Notes: a model not told the origin generated them from the sequence alone. A stretch of DNA of 64,000 bases from Qipengyuania marisflavi (GCF_005884405.1 NZ_VCAO01000003.1:186001-250000), one strand, 5' to 3'. Shown: positions 45,333-54,988, counted from the stretch's first letter. Numbers and translations: made by a program.

Positions 45333-45850
45333 CCGAAAAGAAAACCCTCCACCTTCGCACCCCGTCCGAGCAGGATGATGCGCCCGCAATCAAGAAGAAG
45401 GGCCGCGGTTGGGAGATATCCGAGAAGCGGCTCGATGCGCTGCACGAACGCGCGCGCGATATGCGGCGGCATTCGAGCCCGGCGCACAAGGCGCTGGCAG
45501 AGCGGTTTGCCAAGGCCGATCTGGGGCGGCACAAATTCATCCGCCACATGGTGATCGGCTCGGCGATTGTCGATTTCGGCTGCCACTCGCTGGGTATGGC
45601 AATCTCGATCGACGAGTTGGACGAGGAAGAGGCGCTGGCCACCCGCCGCGACAAGAGCCTTGAGGCGGTGGGCATTCGCGTGATGCGGATTCCAGCCGAA
45701 GAAATCCTTGAAGACATGGACGCCGTGCTGGCGCGGATCACAGCCGGAATGCGCGTGCGCATGGCCGACAAGCAGGAGGCCGCACGCACCCATCGCGATG
45801 CCAATCCGAACCAGAATTATTCACGCCCCAACCGGCGCGAGGAACACTGA
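45329..45850 (+). CDS. DUF559-like (Vsr-type nuclease fold) protein, probably degenerate active site
   Basis: A 173-residue protein. RARDMRRHSSPAHKALAERF, GRHKFIRHMVIGSAIVDFGC and RRDKSLEAVGIRVMRI follow the DUF559 endonuclease-like pattern. The family's E-x-D motif after the strand (usually IE-DG) reads AISIDE here, so the catalytic Glu is a Ser and the following GGxH is missing. Activity is therefore doubtful. It starts with GTG overlapping the previous gene. The N-terminus is Lys-rich and the tail basic. Why it is in a suf operon is unclear. Confidence 0.78.
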   Translation: MTEKKTLHLRTPSEQDDAPAIKKKGRGWEISEKRLDALHERARDMRRHSSPAHKALAERFAKADLGRHKFIRHMVIGSAIVDFGCHSLGMAISIDELDEEEALATRRDKSLEAVGIRVMRIPAEEILEDMDAVLARITAGMRVRMADKQEAARTHRDANPNQNYSRPNRREEH

Positions 45851-45873
45851 TGCATTCCCCAGCCCCCACCTCC

Positions 45874-45960
45874 GTCTTCCCGGGCTTGACCCGGGATCCC
45901 GCTATTTTTCCGCTCCGCCCGTCAAACGGCAGCGGGACCCCGGATCATATCCGGGGCGAC
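45874..45960. repeat. Large imperfect palindromic repeat between the DUF559-like gene and sufC
   Basis: The arm 45874-45903 (GTCTTCCCGGGCTTGACCCG...) is an imperfect reverse complement of 45931-45960. Each arm also holds its own small palindrome: CCCGGG-CTTGA-CCCGGG and CCCCGGATCATATCCGGGG. The layout fits a REP/MITE-like dispersed palindrome known in many proteobacteria. I did not find another copy in this window. It may affect sufC expression. Confidence 0.7.
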
Positions 45961-45977
45961 GATGAATTGAGAAATAT

Positions 45978-46727
45978 ATGATGCTCGAGATCAAAGACCT
46001 TCACGCCACTATCGCTGGCAAGCAAATCCTCAATGGCCTCTCGCTCAGCGTCAATGCGGGTGAGGTCCATGCGATCATGGGGCCGAATGGCGCGGGCAAA
46101 TCGACGCTGTCCTATGTGCTGGGCGGGCGTCCGGGCTATGAAGTGACCGGCGGCAGCGTGACTTTCATGGGGCAGGACCTGCTCGAAATGGAGCCGCATG
46201 AACGCGCCGCGGCGGGTCTTTTTCTGGGATTCCAGTATCCGGTCGAGATTCCCGGTGTTTCGAATGTTCAGTTCCTTCGCGAGGCACTGAACGCCCAGCG
46301 TTCGGCGCGAAATGAAGCGCTTCATTCGGCAGGCGATTTCCTCAAACTGGCGCGCGAAAAGGCCGCGCTGCTGGGGCTCGACATGGAAATGCTCAAGCGC
46401 CACGTCAATGTCGGCTTCTCCGGCGGCGAGAAAAAACGCGCCGAAATGGTGCAGATGGGCATCCTCGATCCGCGCCTCGCCATCCTCGACGAGACCGATA
46501 GCGGGCTGGATATCGACGCGCTGCGCGTGGTGGGCGACGGCATCAATGCGATCATGCGCCAGCCTGACAAGAGCGTGCTTCTGATCACCCATTACCAGCG
46601 GCTGCTCGATTATGTGAAGCCCGATTTCGTGCATATTCTGTCGCAGGGGCGGATCGTGAAAACCGGCGATGCGGAGCTGGCCAAGCACCTTGAAGCCGAA
46701 GGCTATGACGCGGTGATGGCGGCGTGA
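45978..46727 (+). CDS. sufC: SUF system ATPase SufC
   Basis: A 249-residue ABC-type ATPase of the SufBCD complex. Walker A is GPNGAGKSTL, the signature is FSGGEKKRAEM, and Walker B is LAILDETDSGLD, followed by the H-loop LLITHYQRLL. It starts MMLEIKDLHATIAGK; two ATGs are adjacent. Its stop overlaps the sufD start. Confidence 0.97.
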   Translation: MMLEIKDLHATIAGKQILNGLSLSVNAGEVHAIMGPNGAGKSTLSYVLGGRPGYEVTGGSVTFMGQDLLEMEPHERAAAGLFLGFQYPVEIPGVSNVQFLREALNAQRSARNEALHSAGDFLKLAREKAALLGLDMEMLKRHVNVGFSGGEKKRAEMVQMGILDPRLAILDETDSGLDIDALRVVGDGINAIMRQPDKSVLLITHYQRLLDYVKPDFVHILSQGRIVKTGDAELAKHLEAEGYDAVMAA

Positions 46728-47473
46728 GCGAGCTGGCCACCCTGCCGACCCGCAAGGACGAAGCCTGGCGCTATGCTGCGGTGGAAGCGCTGGCAGCCGC
46801 ACCGCTGGCGGACTGGCGCACTATTGCTGTCGCGGCGGGTGAGACTTTTCACGAATGCCTGACCATCGGCGATAGTGAAGTGGCCGAAGTACGCCGTCTG
46901 CGCGTGAGTGTGGCCGACGGCGCGCGGTGCGAGCTTTTTGGCGTGATCGCGGGCGCTCCCTATGCCCGGATCGAAGTGGAAGTGACGCTGGGCAAGGGCG
47001 CGCATTTTGAAATGGGCGGCGTTACCGTCGGCGGGCGCGACACGGTGCGTGAATTCGTCACCCGCGTGGTCCATGCCCAGCCCGATGGCACCAGCAACCA
47101 GACCGTGCGCAGCGTCCATTGGGGGCAGGGCACGGGCAATTTCCTCGGCAATATCGATGTCGCGCGCGATGCGCAGAAGACCGATGCCGCGCAAAGTTTC
47201 AAGGGATTGCTGCTGGAGAAGGGCGCGAGCGTAAACGCTGTGCCGCAGCTGGAGATTTTCGCCGACGATGTGAAATGCGCGCATGGCGCAACTGTTGGCC
47301 AGATGGACGAAACTGCGCGGTTTTATATGGCCGCGCGCGGGCTGTCGCCAGAGGCTTCGCGGCGGCTGCTGGTGCAGGCATTTATCGGTGATGCCTTTGT
47401 GGCGCTGAACGATGATGACACTCGCGAGCGGCTGATGCGGATGGCACTGGACAAGCTGGACCGGCATTTGTGA
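46724..47473 (+). CDS. sufD: Fe-S cluster assembly protein SufD
   Basis: A 249-residue SufD, shorter than the roughly 420 residues in E. coli but as expected for this order. N-terminal LPTRKDEAWRYAAVEAL is the family start; the C-terminal half has GTGNFLGNIDVARDAQKTDA, the SufB/D beta-helix, and the CAHGATVGQMDETARFYMAARGL motif with the conserved Cys-His. It overlaps sufC (GTGA, start GTG) and sufS. Confidence 0.95.
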   Translation: MSELATLPTRKDEAWRYAAVEALAAAPLADWRTIAVAAGETFHECLTIGDSEVAEVRRLRVSVADGARCELFGVIAGAPYARIEVEVTLGKGAHFEMGGVTVGGRDTVREFVTRVVHAQPDGTSNQTVRSVHWGQGTGNFLGNIDVARDAQKTDAAQSFKGLLLEKGASVNAVPQLEIFADDVKCAHGATVGQMDETARFYMAARGLSPEASRRLLVQAFIGDAFVALNDDDTRERLMRMALDKLDRHL

Positions 47474-48699
47474 GCGAAGCGGCCACCCTGCTCCGCCAGC
47501 CCGATGTGCGCGGCGATTTTCCCGGCCTGCTGACGCCGGACGGCGCGCCGTGGCATTATCTCGACACGGCAGCCACCGCACACAAGCCGCAGGCAGTGAT
47601 CGATGCGATGAGCCATGCGCTGGGGCGCGACTATGCCACAGTGCACCGCGGGGTTTACGCACGTTCGGCGCGAATGACGCTGGGGTTTGAAGCCGCGCGC
47701 CGCCGGGTCGCGGAGTTCATCCGTGCGCGCTCCGCCAGCGAAATAGTGTTCGTGCGCGGCGCGACCGAGGCCATCAATCTGGTCGCGGCTAGCTGGGGCG
47801 GAAGCGTGCTGCAGGCCGGCGACCGCATCATGCTGTCCATGCTGGAGCATCATTCGAATATCGTACCGTGGCAGATGATTGCCGAGCGGACCGGCGCGCA
47901 TATCGATGTTTGCCCGCTGACCGAAGACGGACGTATCGATCTGGACGCGCTGGAAACCATGCTGACGCCGCAGCACAGGCTGGTTGCGCTGGCGCATGTT
48001 TCCAATGTGCTGGGATCGGTGCTCGATGCTCGCCGCGCCGCCGATCTGGCGCATGGGGTGGGGGCCAAACTGCTACTCGACGGCTGTCAGGCGGCCCCGC
48101 GCATGGTGCTGGATATGGCAGCGCTGGATTGCGATTTTTACGCCTTTTCGGGCCACAAATTGTACGGTCCTACCGGGATTGGCGTGTTGTGGGCGCGGGA
48201 AGAATTGCTGGACGCAATGCCGCCTTATCAGGGCGGCGGTGCGATGATCGACCGGGTCAGCTTTGCCCGCACTACCTATGCCCCGCCGCCGCAGCGCTTC
48301 GAAGCGGGCACGCCGATGATTGCCGAGGCAATCGCGCTGCACGCTGCCGTGGATTATGTCGCCGCGCTTGGGCCTGATAAGCTGTTTGCGCACGAAGCCG
48401 CGCTGGCCAGCCAGCTGCGTGACCAGCTGCGCGGGCTCAATTCAGTCCGCCTGCTCGGTCCGGAAGATAGCGCGGGCATTGTGTCCTTTGTGATGGAGGG
48501 GGTGCATCCGCACGACCTCGGCACCATATTGGATGAAGAGAACGTGGCAATCCGCGCAGGCCACCATTGCGCGCAGCCGCTGATGGAGCATCTGGGCGTC
48601 CCCGCGACCGCGCGGGCCAGCTTCGGGCTTTATTCGGATGAAAGCGATATCACTGCGTTGATGCGCGGTATCGAACGAACCCAGAGGATCTTCGGATGA
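47470..48699 (+). CDS. sufS: Cysteine desulfurase SufS
   Basis: A 409-residue PLP enzyme that supplies persulfide sulfur from cysteine. LDTAATAHKPQAVIDAM is the N-terminal signature, the Schiff-base Lys is in FSGHKLYGPTGIGVL, and the catalytic Cys is in GHHCAQPLMEHLG. Length matches SufS/CsdA. It overlaps sufD and sufT by four bases each. The start is GTG. Confidence 0.96.
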   Translation: MSEAATLLRQPDVRGDFPGLLTPDGAPWHYLDTAATAHKPQAVIDAMSHALGRDYATVHRGVYARSARMTLGFEAARRRVAEFIRARSASEIVFVRGATEAINLVAASWGGSVLQAGDRIMLSMLEHHSNIVPWQMIAERTGAHIDVCPLTEDGRIDLDALETMLTPQHRLVALAHVSNVLGSVLDARRAADLAHGVGAKLLLDGCQAAPRMVLDMAALDCDFYAFSGHKLYGPTGIGVLWAREELLDAMPPYQGGGAMIDRVSFARTTYAPPPQRFEAGTPMIAEAIALHAAVDYVAALGPDKLFAHEAALASQLRDQLRGLNSVRLLGPEDSAGIVSFVMEGVHPHDLGTILDEENVAIRAGHHCAQPLMEHLGVPATARASFGLYSDESDITALMRGIERTQRIFG

Positions 48700-49199
48700 T
48701 CGAGGACATGGACAGCAAAGACTATATCGCCGCCCCGCCGCCGAATGATCCGCTGGCGGCCAAGCCGCCGCGTGCGCGGGTGTCGGACGCTGTGGAGCCT
48801 GAGGAAAGCCCGCAGGAAAAGCTGGTGCGCAAGCGTGATTATCTGGAAGGTTTCCTGGCGGCCAAGCCTGAAACATTGACGGCGGGGGAGCCTGGCGGTG
48901 ATCTGTATGAGGCGGTCGTGGCCGCGCTTATGGAGATCTATGACCCTGAAATTCCGGTCAATATCTATGATCTCGGCCTGATCTACGGGGTCGATGTGTC
49001 GGACGAAAGTGACGTCGTTGTGACCATGACGCTGACCACGCCGAATTGCCCGGTCGCCGAATCGATGCCGGGCGAGGTGGAACTGCGCGCCGCCAGCGTG
49101 CCGGGCGTTCGCGATGCCCAGGTCAATCTGGTGTTCGACCCGCCGTGGGGGCCAGAAAAAATGACCGACGAAGCGCGGCTGGAACTGGGAATGCTATGA
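48696..49199 (+). CDS. sufT: SUF-associated protein SufT (DUF59/MIP18 family)
   Basis: A 167-residue protein with a variable N-terminal extension (about 1-65) and a DUF59 domain: YDPEIPVNIYDLGLIYGVDV, then TMTLTTPNCPVAESMP with the conserved Cys, and VFDPPWGPEKMTDEARLELG. SufT helps cluster transfer to target proteins. It is coupled to both neighbours by ATGA overlaps. Confidence 0.94.
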   Translation: MIEDMDSKDYIAAPPPNDPLAAKPPRARVSDAVEPEESPQEKLVRKRDYLEGFLAAKPETLTAGEPGGDLYEAVVAALMEIYDPEIPVNIYDLGLIYGVDVSDESDVVVTMTLTTPNCPVAESMPGEVELRAASVPGVRDAQVNLVFDPPWGPEKMTDEARLELGML

Positions 49200-49552
49200 C
49201 CGAGACAAAAACCCGCACTCTTCCCGCTGCCGTGACGCTGACCCAGCGCGCCGAGCAGCGCGTCGCCAATTTGATGGCCAAAGCCCCCGACGATGCGATC
49301 GGGGTCAAGCTGTCGACCCCGCGCCGCGGTTGTTCGGGCCTCGCCTATTCGGTCGATTACATTACCGAAGAGGTGAAGTTCGACGAGAAAATCGCGACTC
49401 CCGGCGGGGTGTTCTACATTGACGGCGCAAGCGTGCTTTATCTGGTCGGCAGCGTGATGGACTGGGTAGAGGATGACTTCACCGCCGGCTTCACCTTCGA
49501 AAACCCCAACGCCAAGGGCGCATGCGGGTGCGGCGAGAGTTTCATGGTATAG
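49196..49552 (+). CDS. sufA: A-type Fe-S carrier SufA
   Basis: A 118-residue A-type carrier. The three cysteines are in RRGCSGLAYSVDY and the C-terminal GACGCGESF. It is the last conserved suf gene and pairs with the separate ErpA at 17165. Start ATG 49196 overlaps the sufT stop. Confidence 0.95.
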   Translation: MTETKTRTLPAAVTLTQRAEQRVANLMAKAPDDAIGVKLSTPRRGCSGLAYSVDYITEEVKFDEKIATPGGVFYIDGASVLYLVGSVMDWVEDDFTAGFTFENPNAKGACGCGESFMV

Positions 49553-49559
49553 TGACCTG

Positions 49560-49787
49560 ATGAATCACTTTCAGCGCCTGCTTATGGAAAAGGCCCGCCA
49601 CCTGTTGGAGCGCGGGGTGAGCGCACGAGAACGGCGGCGGCGAGCGGAAGATATTGTCACAGCTGTGCGGGCCGGGCCGAAGCCGAAGCGCAAACCGCCT
49701 GAGGCTGGCCTGCCGGTTCCCGCCATCTCGCCCAAAGGCCCGTTGCCCATGCAGGGCGGGGCCGAAGCGCCGCTTGCCTTCGATTAA
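49560..49787 (+). CDS. Small basic protein after sufA
   Basis: A 75-residue, very basic protein (ARHLLERGVSARERRRRAED, then a KPKRKPPEAG stretch). No family recognised. It begins seven bases after sufA and probably shares its transcript. It ends with a four-base overlap with a convergent gene. It is coding-like but may be a low-complexity tail gene. Confidence 0.55.
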   Translation: MNHFQRLLMEKARHLLERGVSARERRRRAEDIVTAVRAGPKPKRKPPEAGLPVPAISPKGPLPMQGGAEAPLAFD

Positions 49788-50206
49788 CGCCGCAGCGATT
49801 TGACGCAGGCGGCGCGGTCGACGTCAAGACCGTCACTGGCGCGGCGGGCGTCGACATAGGTCGCGCTTGGTTCTGCGCCTTGCGTCAGCGGATAAAGATA
49901 GACGTCGAGCACACAGGAATTGCCCGCGAATTGCAGCTTGCGGGCATCGCCTTCCTTCACCTCAAGCCGCGGCGTGCCGAACATATTGGCGATGGCGGTG
50001 CCGTTCTTTCCAATTACATCCTCCAGCCCAGCTATCCGCATCACTCGCGGCGCGCGAAAGCCCGTTGTCACGGCCGGCCTCACCGGGCTGGTCTGCGGCG
50101 GGGGAGCAGCAGTGGTGCGCGCAGGCGGCGGTGCAGCAGTGCGCGGCTGCGGGGTGGCGGCGCAGGCGGCCAGTAACGGCACAAGGGCCAGCGCAAGCTT
50201 ACGCAT
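49784..50206 (-). CDS. Putative lipoprotein
   Basis: A 140-residue protein with a lipobox LLAAC, a Pro/Ala/Thr-rich linker (about 22-50) and a small domain with MRIAGLEDVIGKNGTAIANM and FAGNSCVLDVYLYP. The domain resembles small outer-membrane-associated lipoproteins, but I cannot name a family. It overlaps the upstream EI24-like gene by eight bases, so it is coupled. Confidence 0.75.
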   Translation of the reverse strand: MRKLALALVPLLAACAATPQPRTAAPPPARTTAAPPPQTSPVRPAVTTGFRAPRVMRIAGLEDVIGKNGTAIANMFGTPRLEVKEGDARKLQFAGNSCVLDVYLYPLTQGAEPSATYVDARRASDGLDVDRAACVKSLRR

Positions 50207-50891
50207 GGACCATCCCCGCACGTTTGCGGTGTACCATATGCGTTGCCGTGGCAGCGCCCAGCACCGGGGCGAGGAAATTGACGAAGGGCACATACATCAG
50301 TGCGGCAAACACACCGCCCATCAACAGGCGTGACGATCCGGACATGGGGGCAGTTTCCTCATTTTCAGCGCGGTGCCGCAGCCACACCATATCCTGCAAT
50401 TCGCGGCCCAACAGCCAGGCGTTGACCGCCCAGAACAGCACAATCGTGCCGATCCCGGTGACCAGCAGCGCAATCGCAAAGGGTGCGGCAACAAGATTGG
50501 CGATTAAAGTGCGGGCGAGCGAGCGCAAGCCATTGCTCAGCCCTACTGTAAAGGACAGCTCGCGCGCAGTCGATGCCGCGCCGGGATAATGCCGCGCCTC
50601 CACCGCCCGCACCACATCCTCGGCAAAGAATTGCAGCACGAACAGCGCCACGATGCGGAACAGCAGCCACCCGCCTATAACGGTGCCAGCAATAGCTATC
50701 AGTGGGGTAAGCCCGTCGGGATCAGCAATGCCGCCCGCCGCCAGCAATTGGTTCATCCACAGGGCCAGCAACCACCCCAGCGCCCCGAAAATCGCCAGCG
50801 TTATTGCAACACTCTTGGCCAAGACCCTCAGGATCGCCGGGTCGCTCAACTGGCCAACAGCCAGTGCGGATGCGCGGGGGAGCGAAATCAT
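50199..50891 (-). CDS. EI24/CysZ-like membrane protein
   Basis: A 230-residue protein with four or more predicted helices. The pattern of AFFAEDVV-like QFFAEDVVRAVEARHYPGA, and the C-terminal FVNFLAPVLGAATATHMVHR, matches the EI24 (CysZ/DUF) domain family. CysZ members move sulfate, but others have unknown roles. ATG 50891 is chosen because the longer frame runs into the divergent kinase gene. It overlaps the lipoprotein gene by eight bases. Confidence 0.85.
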   Translation of the reverse strand: MISLPRASALAVGQLSDPAILRVLAKSVAITLAIFGALGWLLALWMNQLLAAGGIADPDGLTPLIAIAGTVIGGWLLFRIVALFVLQFFAEDVVRAVEARHYPGAASTARELSFTVGLSNGLRSLARTLIANLVAAPFAIALLVTGIGTIVLFWAVNAWLLGRELQDMVWLRHRAENEETAPMSGSSRLLMGGVFAALMYVPFVNFLAPVLGAATATHMVHRKRAGMVHA

Positions 50892-50997
50892 AGCGGCCAG
50901 CGAATGCGCAAGGCCGCCGCCCAAGTCAACGCCGGGCTTGGCCTCTTGCGGTCGAGCCGCTAACGCGCGCCGACCAATTGCCAGTTCTGGAGCATTC

Positions 50998-51996
50998 ATG
51001 ACCGAACCCCGTTACGACGTAATCGCCATCGGCAACGCCATTGTCGATGTGATGGCCCCCTGCAGCGAAGAGCTGATCGCCGAACTTGGCCTGGCCAAGG
51101 GCGGAATGACGCTGGTCGATGCCGAAGGCGCCACCCGGCTTTATGAAGCGATGGGCCCAGCCAAGGAAATCTCTGGTGGATCGGCTGCCAACACGCTGGC
51201 GGGTATGAGCGCGCTGGGCGCACAATGCGCCTTCATCGGGCAAGTCGCCAAGGACCAGCTGGGCGATGTGTTCAGCCACGACATTCACGCTGTCGGCATC
51301 GATTTCGACACGCCCGCGCGTGCTGCAGAGCCGCCTACCGCCCGCTGCCTGATCTTTGTGACGCCCGATGGCGAGCGGACCATGAACACCTTCCTGGGGG
51401 CCAGCCAGTTCCTGCCTCCCGCCGCACTGGATGATGACACCATCGCCAGCGCCGCCATCCTTTATCTGGAAGGCTATCTGTGGGACCCCGAAGAACCGCG
51501 CAGCGCCATGCGCCGCGCCATCGACGTGGCGCGCGGTGCGGGCCGCAAGGTTGCCTTCACTGCGTCCGAAAGCTTCGTGATTGACCGGCATGGCGACGAT
51601 TTTCGCGCGCTGATCGAAGAGGGCAAGATCGACATTCTGTTCGTCAACGAACACGAGCTGGCATCGCTGACAGGTGAAAGCGATTTCGAGGACGGGATCG
51701 CGGCGCTGACCGCCAAGGTTCCCGTGCTGGTCGCCACGCGCAGCGCCGCCGGTGCGGTCGCAGTGGCGGGCGGCACCCGCGCCGAAGTCGCTGCCGAGCC
51801 GGTTGCCAAGGTTGTCGATACTACGGGCGCAGGCGATCTGTTCGCAGCGGGCTTCCTGACCGGCCATGCGCGCGGCGAAAGCCTTGAGCGGTGCCTGCGT
51901 ATGGGTGCCATCTGCGCCGCCGAAGTGATCAGCCATTACGGCGCACGGCCCGAAGCCGACCTTCAGGCGCTGGTGGCGGAGAAGCTCTCCGCCTGA
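50998..51996 (+). CDS. Adenosine kinase (PfkB family)
   Basis: A 332-residue PfkB-family sugar kinase. GNAIVDVMAPCSEELI and GGSAANTLAGMSALGA form the N-terminal signature; the second signature is DTTGAGDLFAAGFLTGH with the catalytic Asp. The overall pattern best fits the adenosine kinase-like branch widespread in alphaproteobacteria, so adenosine is the likely substrate but this is not proven. Convergent with purD. Confidence 0.88.
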   Translation: MTEPRYDVIAIGNAIVDVMAPCSEELIAELGLAKGGMTLVDAEGATRLYEAMGPAKEISGGSAANTLAGMSALGAQCAFIGQVAKDQLGDVFSHDIHAVGIDFDTPARAAEPPTARCLIFVTPDGERTMNTFLGASQFLPPAALDDDTIASAAILYLEGYLWDPEEPRSAMRRAIDVARGAGRKVAFTASESFVIDRHGDDFRALIEEGKIDILFVNEHELASLTGESDFEDGIAALTAKVPVLVATRSAAGAVAVAGGTRAEVAAEPVAKVVDTTGAGDLFAAGFLTGHARGESLERCLRMGAICAAEVISHYGARPEADLQALVAEKLSA

Positions 51997-52000
51997 TCCG

Positions 52001-53290
52001 TCAGCTGCTCCGCCGCGCCTGTTCGCGCTCGACTTCGCGGGCGCCGATATCGCGGCGGCAGAAGCCATCGTCGAAATCGATCTCGTCCACCGCGCGGTAA
52101 GCGGCGGCCTGCGCCAGCGTGACTGTCGCGCCGCTGGCGGTGACATTGAGCACGCGGCCACCCGCCGCGACCAGCGCGCCGTCCTGCATCAGTGTCCCGG
52201 CGTGGAAGACCTTGGCGTCGTCATCCTCCTCGGCATCACCCAGCACAATCGCGCCGCCCTTGGCTGGGGTGCCGGGATAACCCTTGGCTGCCATCACCAC
52301 AGTCAGCGCCGCATCGCCCGCCATACGCGGCGCAGCGGTCTGGCCCAGCGTGCCTTCGGCGCAGGCCATCATCAGATCGACCAGATCGCTTTTCAGCCGC
52401 ATCATCAGCACCTGACATTCAGGATCACCAAAACGCACATTGTATTCGATCAGCTGCGGTCCGGTCGGTGTCAGCATCAGCCCGGCATACAGTACACCGG
52501 AATAGGGCATTCCCTCTGCCGCCATAGTGCGCACAGTCGGCTCCACGATCTCGCGCAGCGCTTGCGCCTGCAATTGGGGGGTCAGCACCGGGGCGGGGGA
52601 ATAGGCGCCCATGCCGCCAGTATTGGGGCCAGTATCGCTATCGCCGACGCGCTTGTGATCCTGCGCGCTTCCCAGCGTCACGATGGTCTCGCCATCGGTC
52701 AGCGCAAACAGGCTGGCTTCCTCGCCTTCGAGGAATTGCTCGATCACCACTTCGGCACCGGCAGCACCGAATTTGCCGTCGAACATTTCGGCCAGCGCTT
52801 CCTGCGCTTCTTCCCGCGTTTGCGCGATCACCACGCCTTTGCCCGCCGCCAGCCCATCGGCCTTGAGCACGAAGGGCGGATCGAAACGCTTCAGCGCGCC
52901 CCACGCCTGTTCAAGCGAGGTGGTGCGGATATATTTCGCCGTGGGAATACCGGCGCGTTCGCACAGATCCTTGGTAAAGCCCTTGCTGCCTTCCAGCTGC
53001 GCCGCGGCTTTCGAGGGGCCGAACACGGCAAATCCAGCCTCGCGCAGTGCATCGCCCAGCCCCTCCACCAAGGGCACTTCGGGGCCGATCACCACCAGGC
53101 CAATTGTCTGGTGCTGGCAAAACTCGATGACCGCAGCGTGATTGCCTGCATCCAGTTTGACGCAGGTCGCCTCTTCGGCAATGCCCGGATTGCCGGGCGC
53201 CGCCCACAGCTTGTCGCAGCGCGGCGATTGCGCCAGCTTCCACGCCAGCGCATGTTCGCGTCCACCGCTGCCGAGCAGAAGGATATTCAT
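52001..53290 (-). CDS. purD: Phosphoribosylamine-glycine ligase
   Basis: A 429-residue ATP-grasp enzyme of purine synthesis. It starts [19 protein letters not shown], has [17 protein letters not shown], the ATP-binding [13 protein letters not shown], and the signature VRFGDPECQ. The ATG at 53290-53288 overlaps the ATG of divergent xseA (53289-53291) within the four bases CATG, so neither gene has a separate promoter gap. Confidence 0.96.
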   Translation of the reverse strand: MNILLLGSGGREHALAWKLAQSPRCDKLWAAPGNPGIAEEATCVKLDAGNHAAVIEFCQHQTIGLVVIGPEVPLVEGLGDALREAGFAVFGPSKAAAQLEGSKGFTKDLCERAGIPTAKYIRTTSLEQAWGALKRFDPPFVLKADGLAAGKGVVIAQTREEAQEALAEMFDGKFGAAGAEVVIEQFLEGEEASLFALTDGETIVTLGSAQDHKRVGDSDTGPNTGGMGAYSPAPVLTPQLQAQALREIVEPTVRTMAAEGMPYSGVLYAGLMLTPTGPQLIEYNVRFGDPECQVLMMRLKSDLVDLMMACAEGTLGQTAAPRMAGDAALTVVMAAKGYPGTPAKGGAIVLGDAEEDDDAKVFHAGTLMQDGALVAAGGRVLNVTASGATVTLAQAAAYRAVDEIDFDDGFCRRDIGAREVEREQARRSS

Positions 53291-54758
53291 GGCCGCCGAA
53301 ACCCCCGATTTGGATAGCAAGGACAGTCTCGTAGCGCGCAGCGCGGCGGGCGACAACGCTGCGCCGCATTCGGTGAGCGAAATCTCGCAATTGCTGAAGC
53401 GATCGGTCGAAGACAAATTCGGTTTTGTGCGGATTCGCGGCGAGTTGTCGGGCGTCAAACGCGCCGCCTCGGGCCATTTCTATTGCGCGCTCAAGGATGA
53501 AAACGCTGTCATCGACGGGGTGATGTGGCGCGGCAATGCGGGGCGGCTGGCGTTCCATGCCGAAGATGGGCTGGAAGTGGTCGCGGCGGGCAAGCTGACG
53601 ACTTATCCCGGACGCTCGAAATACCAGATCGTGATCGACCGGATGGAACTGGCCGGCGAAGGCGCGCTGCTGGCGCTGCTGGAAAAGACCAAGGCGCGGC
53701 TGGCGGGCGAGGGGCTGTTCGATGCCGACCGCAAGCGCACGCTGCCATTTCTGCCGCGCACCATCGGCGTGGTCACATCGCCCACCGGCGCAGTGATTCG
53801 CGACATCCTGCACCGGCTGGCAGACCGCTTTCCCAGCCGCGTGATTGTCTGGCCGGTGCTGGTGCAGGGCAAGGGCGCTGCCGAGCAGGTGGCGGCGGCA
53901 GTACGGGGCTTTTCGAATTTGCCGCAAGAACACGCCGACCGGCCCGATCTGGTGATCGTGGCGCGCGGCGGCGGGTCGATAGAGGATTTGTGGAGCTTTA
54001 ACGAGGAAGCTGTGGTCCGCGCCATCGCCGAATCGACTATCCCGACGATCAGCGCGGTCGGGCACGAAACCGACACCACGCTGGCCGATTTTGCGGCCGA
54101 TCGCCGCGCGCCCACGCCCACTGCTGCGGCGGAAATTGCCGTGCCGGTGCGCGCCGAGCTGGCCGCGACACTGGCGGATTTTGCGCATCGCCAGCGGCAA
54201 AGCGCCGCGCGGCCCGTGCAATTGGGGCGCGAACGGCTGGAGGCGCGGGTGCAGCGCCTGCCGCGCGCCGAAACGCTGGTCGAACCGCACGCGCAGAAGC
54301 TGGACGATCTGGCCGAGCGATTGCGGCGCGGCCTGCTCGACCGGATCGCCGCCGCGCGCACGACATTGCAGGGCGACCGCGCCCGCCTGTCGGCCCCGCT
54401 GCTGCGCGCGCGGCTGGAACGCGCGGCAGAGCGGCTGGGAGCGGTGCGGCTGGACCCTGCGCTGGTCACACGGCGAATTACGGATCGCCGCGAACAAATT
54501 GCCGCGCTGGGCCGTCTGGCGCAGCAATTGCATCCCGACCGGCCGCTGGAACGCGGCTATGTCCGCGTGATGGGTTCTGATGGCAGCACGATTACCGACC
54601 GCAAACGGGCCGCCAAGCAGGATGCGCTGACGCTGAAATTTCGCGATGGCGAGCTGGTGGTGGTGCCACATGGGGCCAGCCCTGCTGCCAAACCGGCAGC
54701 CCGCAAGCCTGCTGCGGCGAAACCAACGCCGCCCCGGCAAGATGATTTGTTCGGTTAA
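53289..54758 (+). CDS. xseA: Exodeoxyribonuclease VII large subunit
   Basis: A 489-residue protein. The OB domain comes first ([20 protein letters not shown], then [19 protein letters not shown]), then the catalytic region with [33 protein letters not shown] and [20 protein letters not shown], then a long coiled-coil and a basic C-terminus. It degrades single-stranded DNA. The N-terminal extension before SVSEIS is variable, so the start could be later (GTG near 53374), but this ATG fits. Confidence 0.94.
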   Translation: MAAETPDLDSKDSLVARSAAGDNAAPHSVSEISQLLKRSVEDKFGFVRIRGELSGVKRAASGHFYCALKDENAVIDGVMWRGNAGRLAFHAEDGLEVVAAGKLTTYPGRSKYQIVIDRMELAGEGALLALLEKTKARLAGEGLFDADRKRTLPFLPRTIGVVTSPTGAVIRDILHRLADRFPSRVIVWPVLVQGKGAAEQVAAAVRGFSNLPQEHADRPDLVIVARGGGSIEDLWSFNEEAVVRAIAESTIPTISAVGHETDTTLADFAADRRAPTPTAAAEIAVPVRAELAATLADFAHRQRQSAARPVQLGRERLEARVQRLPRAETLVEPHAQKLDDLAERLRRGLLDRIAAARTTLQGDRARLSAPLLRARLERAAERLGAVRLDPALVTRRITDRREQIAALGRLAQQLHPDRPLERGYVRVMGSDGSTITDRKRAAKQDALTLKFRDGELVVVPHGASPAAKPAARKPAAAKPTPPRQDDLFG

Positions 54759-54781
54759 TCTGCACCTGCTAAAGCAGCCCC

Positions 54782-54988
54782 ATGCTGATGAACAAATCTA
54801 CCGGTGCGGGCTCTGAAGCCAAACTGCACTATGGCCCGAATGCCTTTCGCGTCCTGCGCGCGGGCAAATATGTCCTGTGCGCGATGAGCGGGGTGCCCGT
54901 TCCGCTGGAGGAATTGCGCTATTGGTCGGCAGAATATCAGGAACCTTATGCCAGCGCGCAGCTCGCGGCAGAGCGGTTGGCGAAATGA
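54782..54988 (+). CDS. DUF2093 family protein
   Basis: A 68-residue protein matching DUF2093: AKLHYGPNAFRVLRAGKYVLCAMSG, with LEELRYWSAEYQEPYAS. It is common in alphaproteobacteria and its function is unknown. Start at 54782 (MLMNKS) or 54788. It overlaps the M23 peptidase gene by four bases. Confidence 0.85.
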   Translation: MLMNKSTGAGSEAKLHYGPNAFRVLRAGKYVLCAMSGVPVPLEELRYWSAEYQEPYASAQLAAERLAK

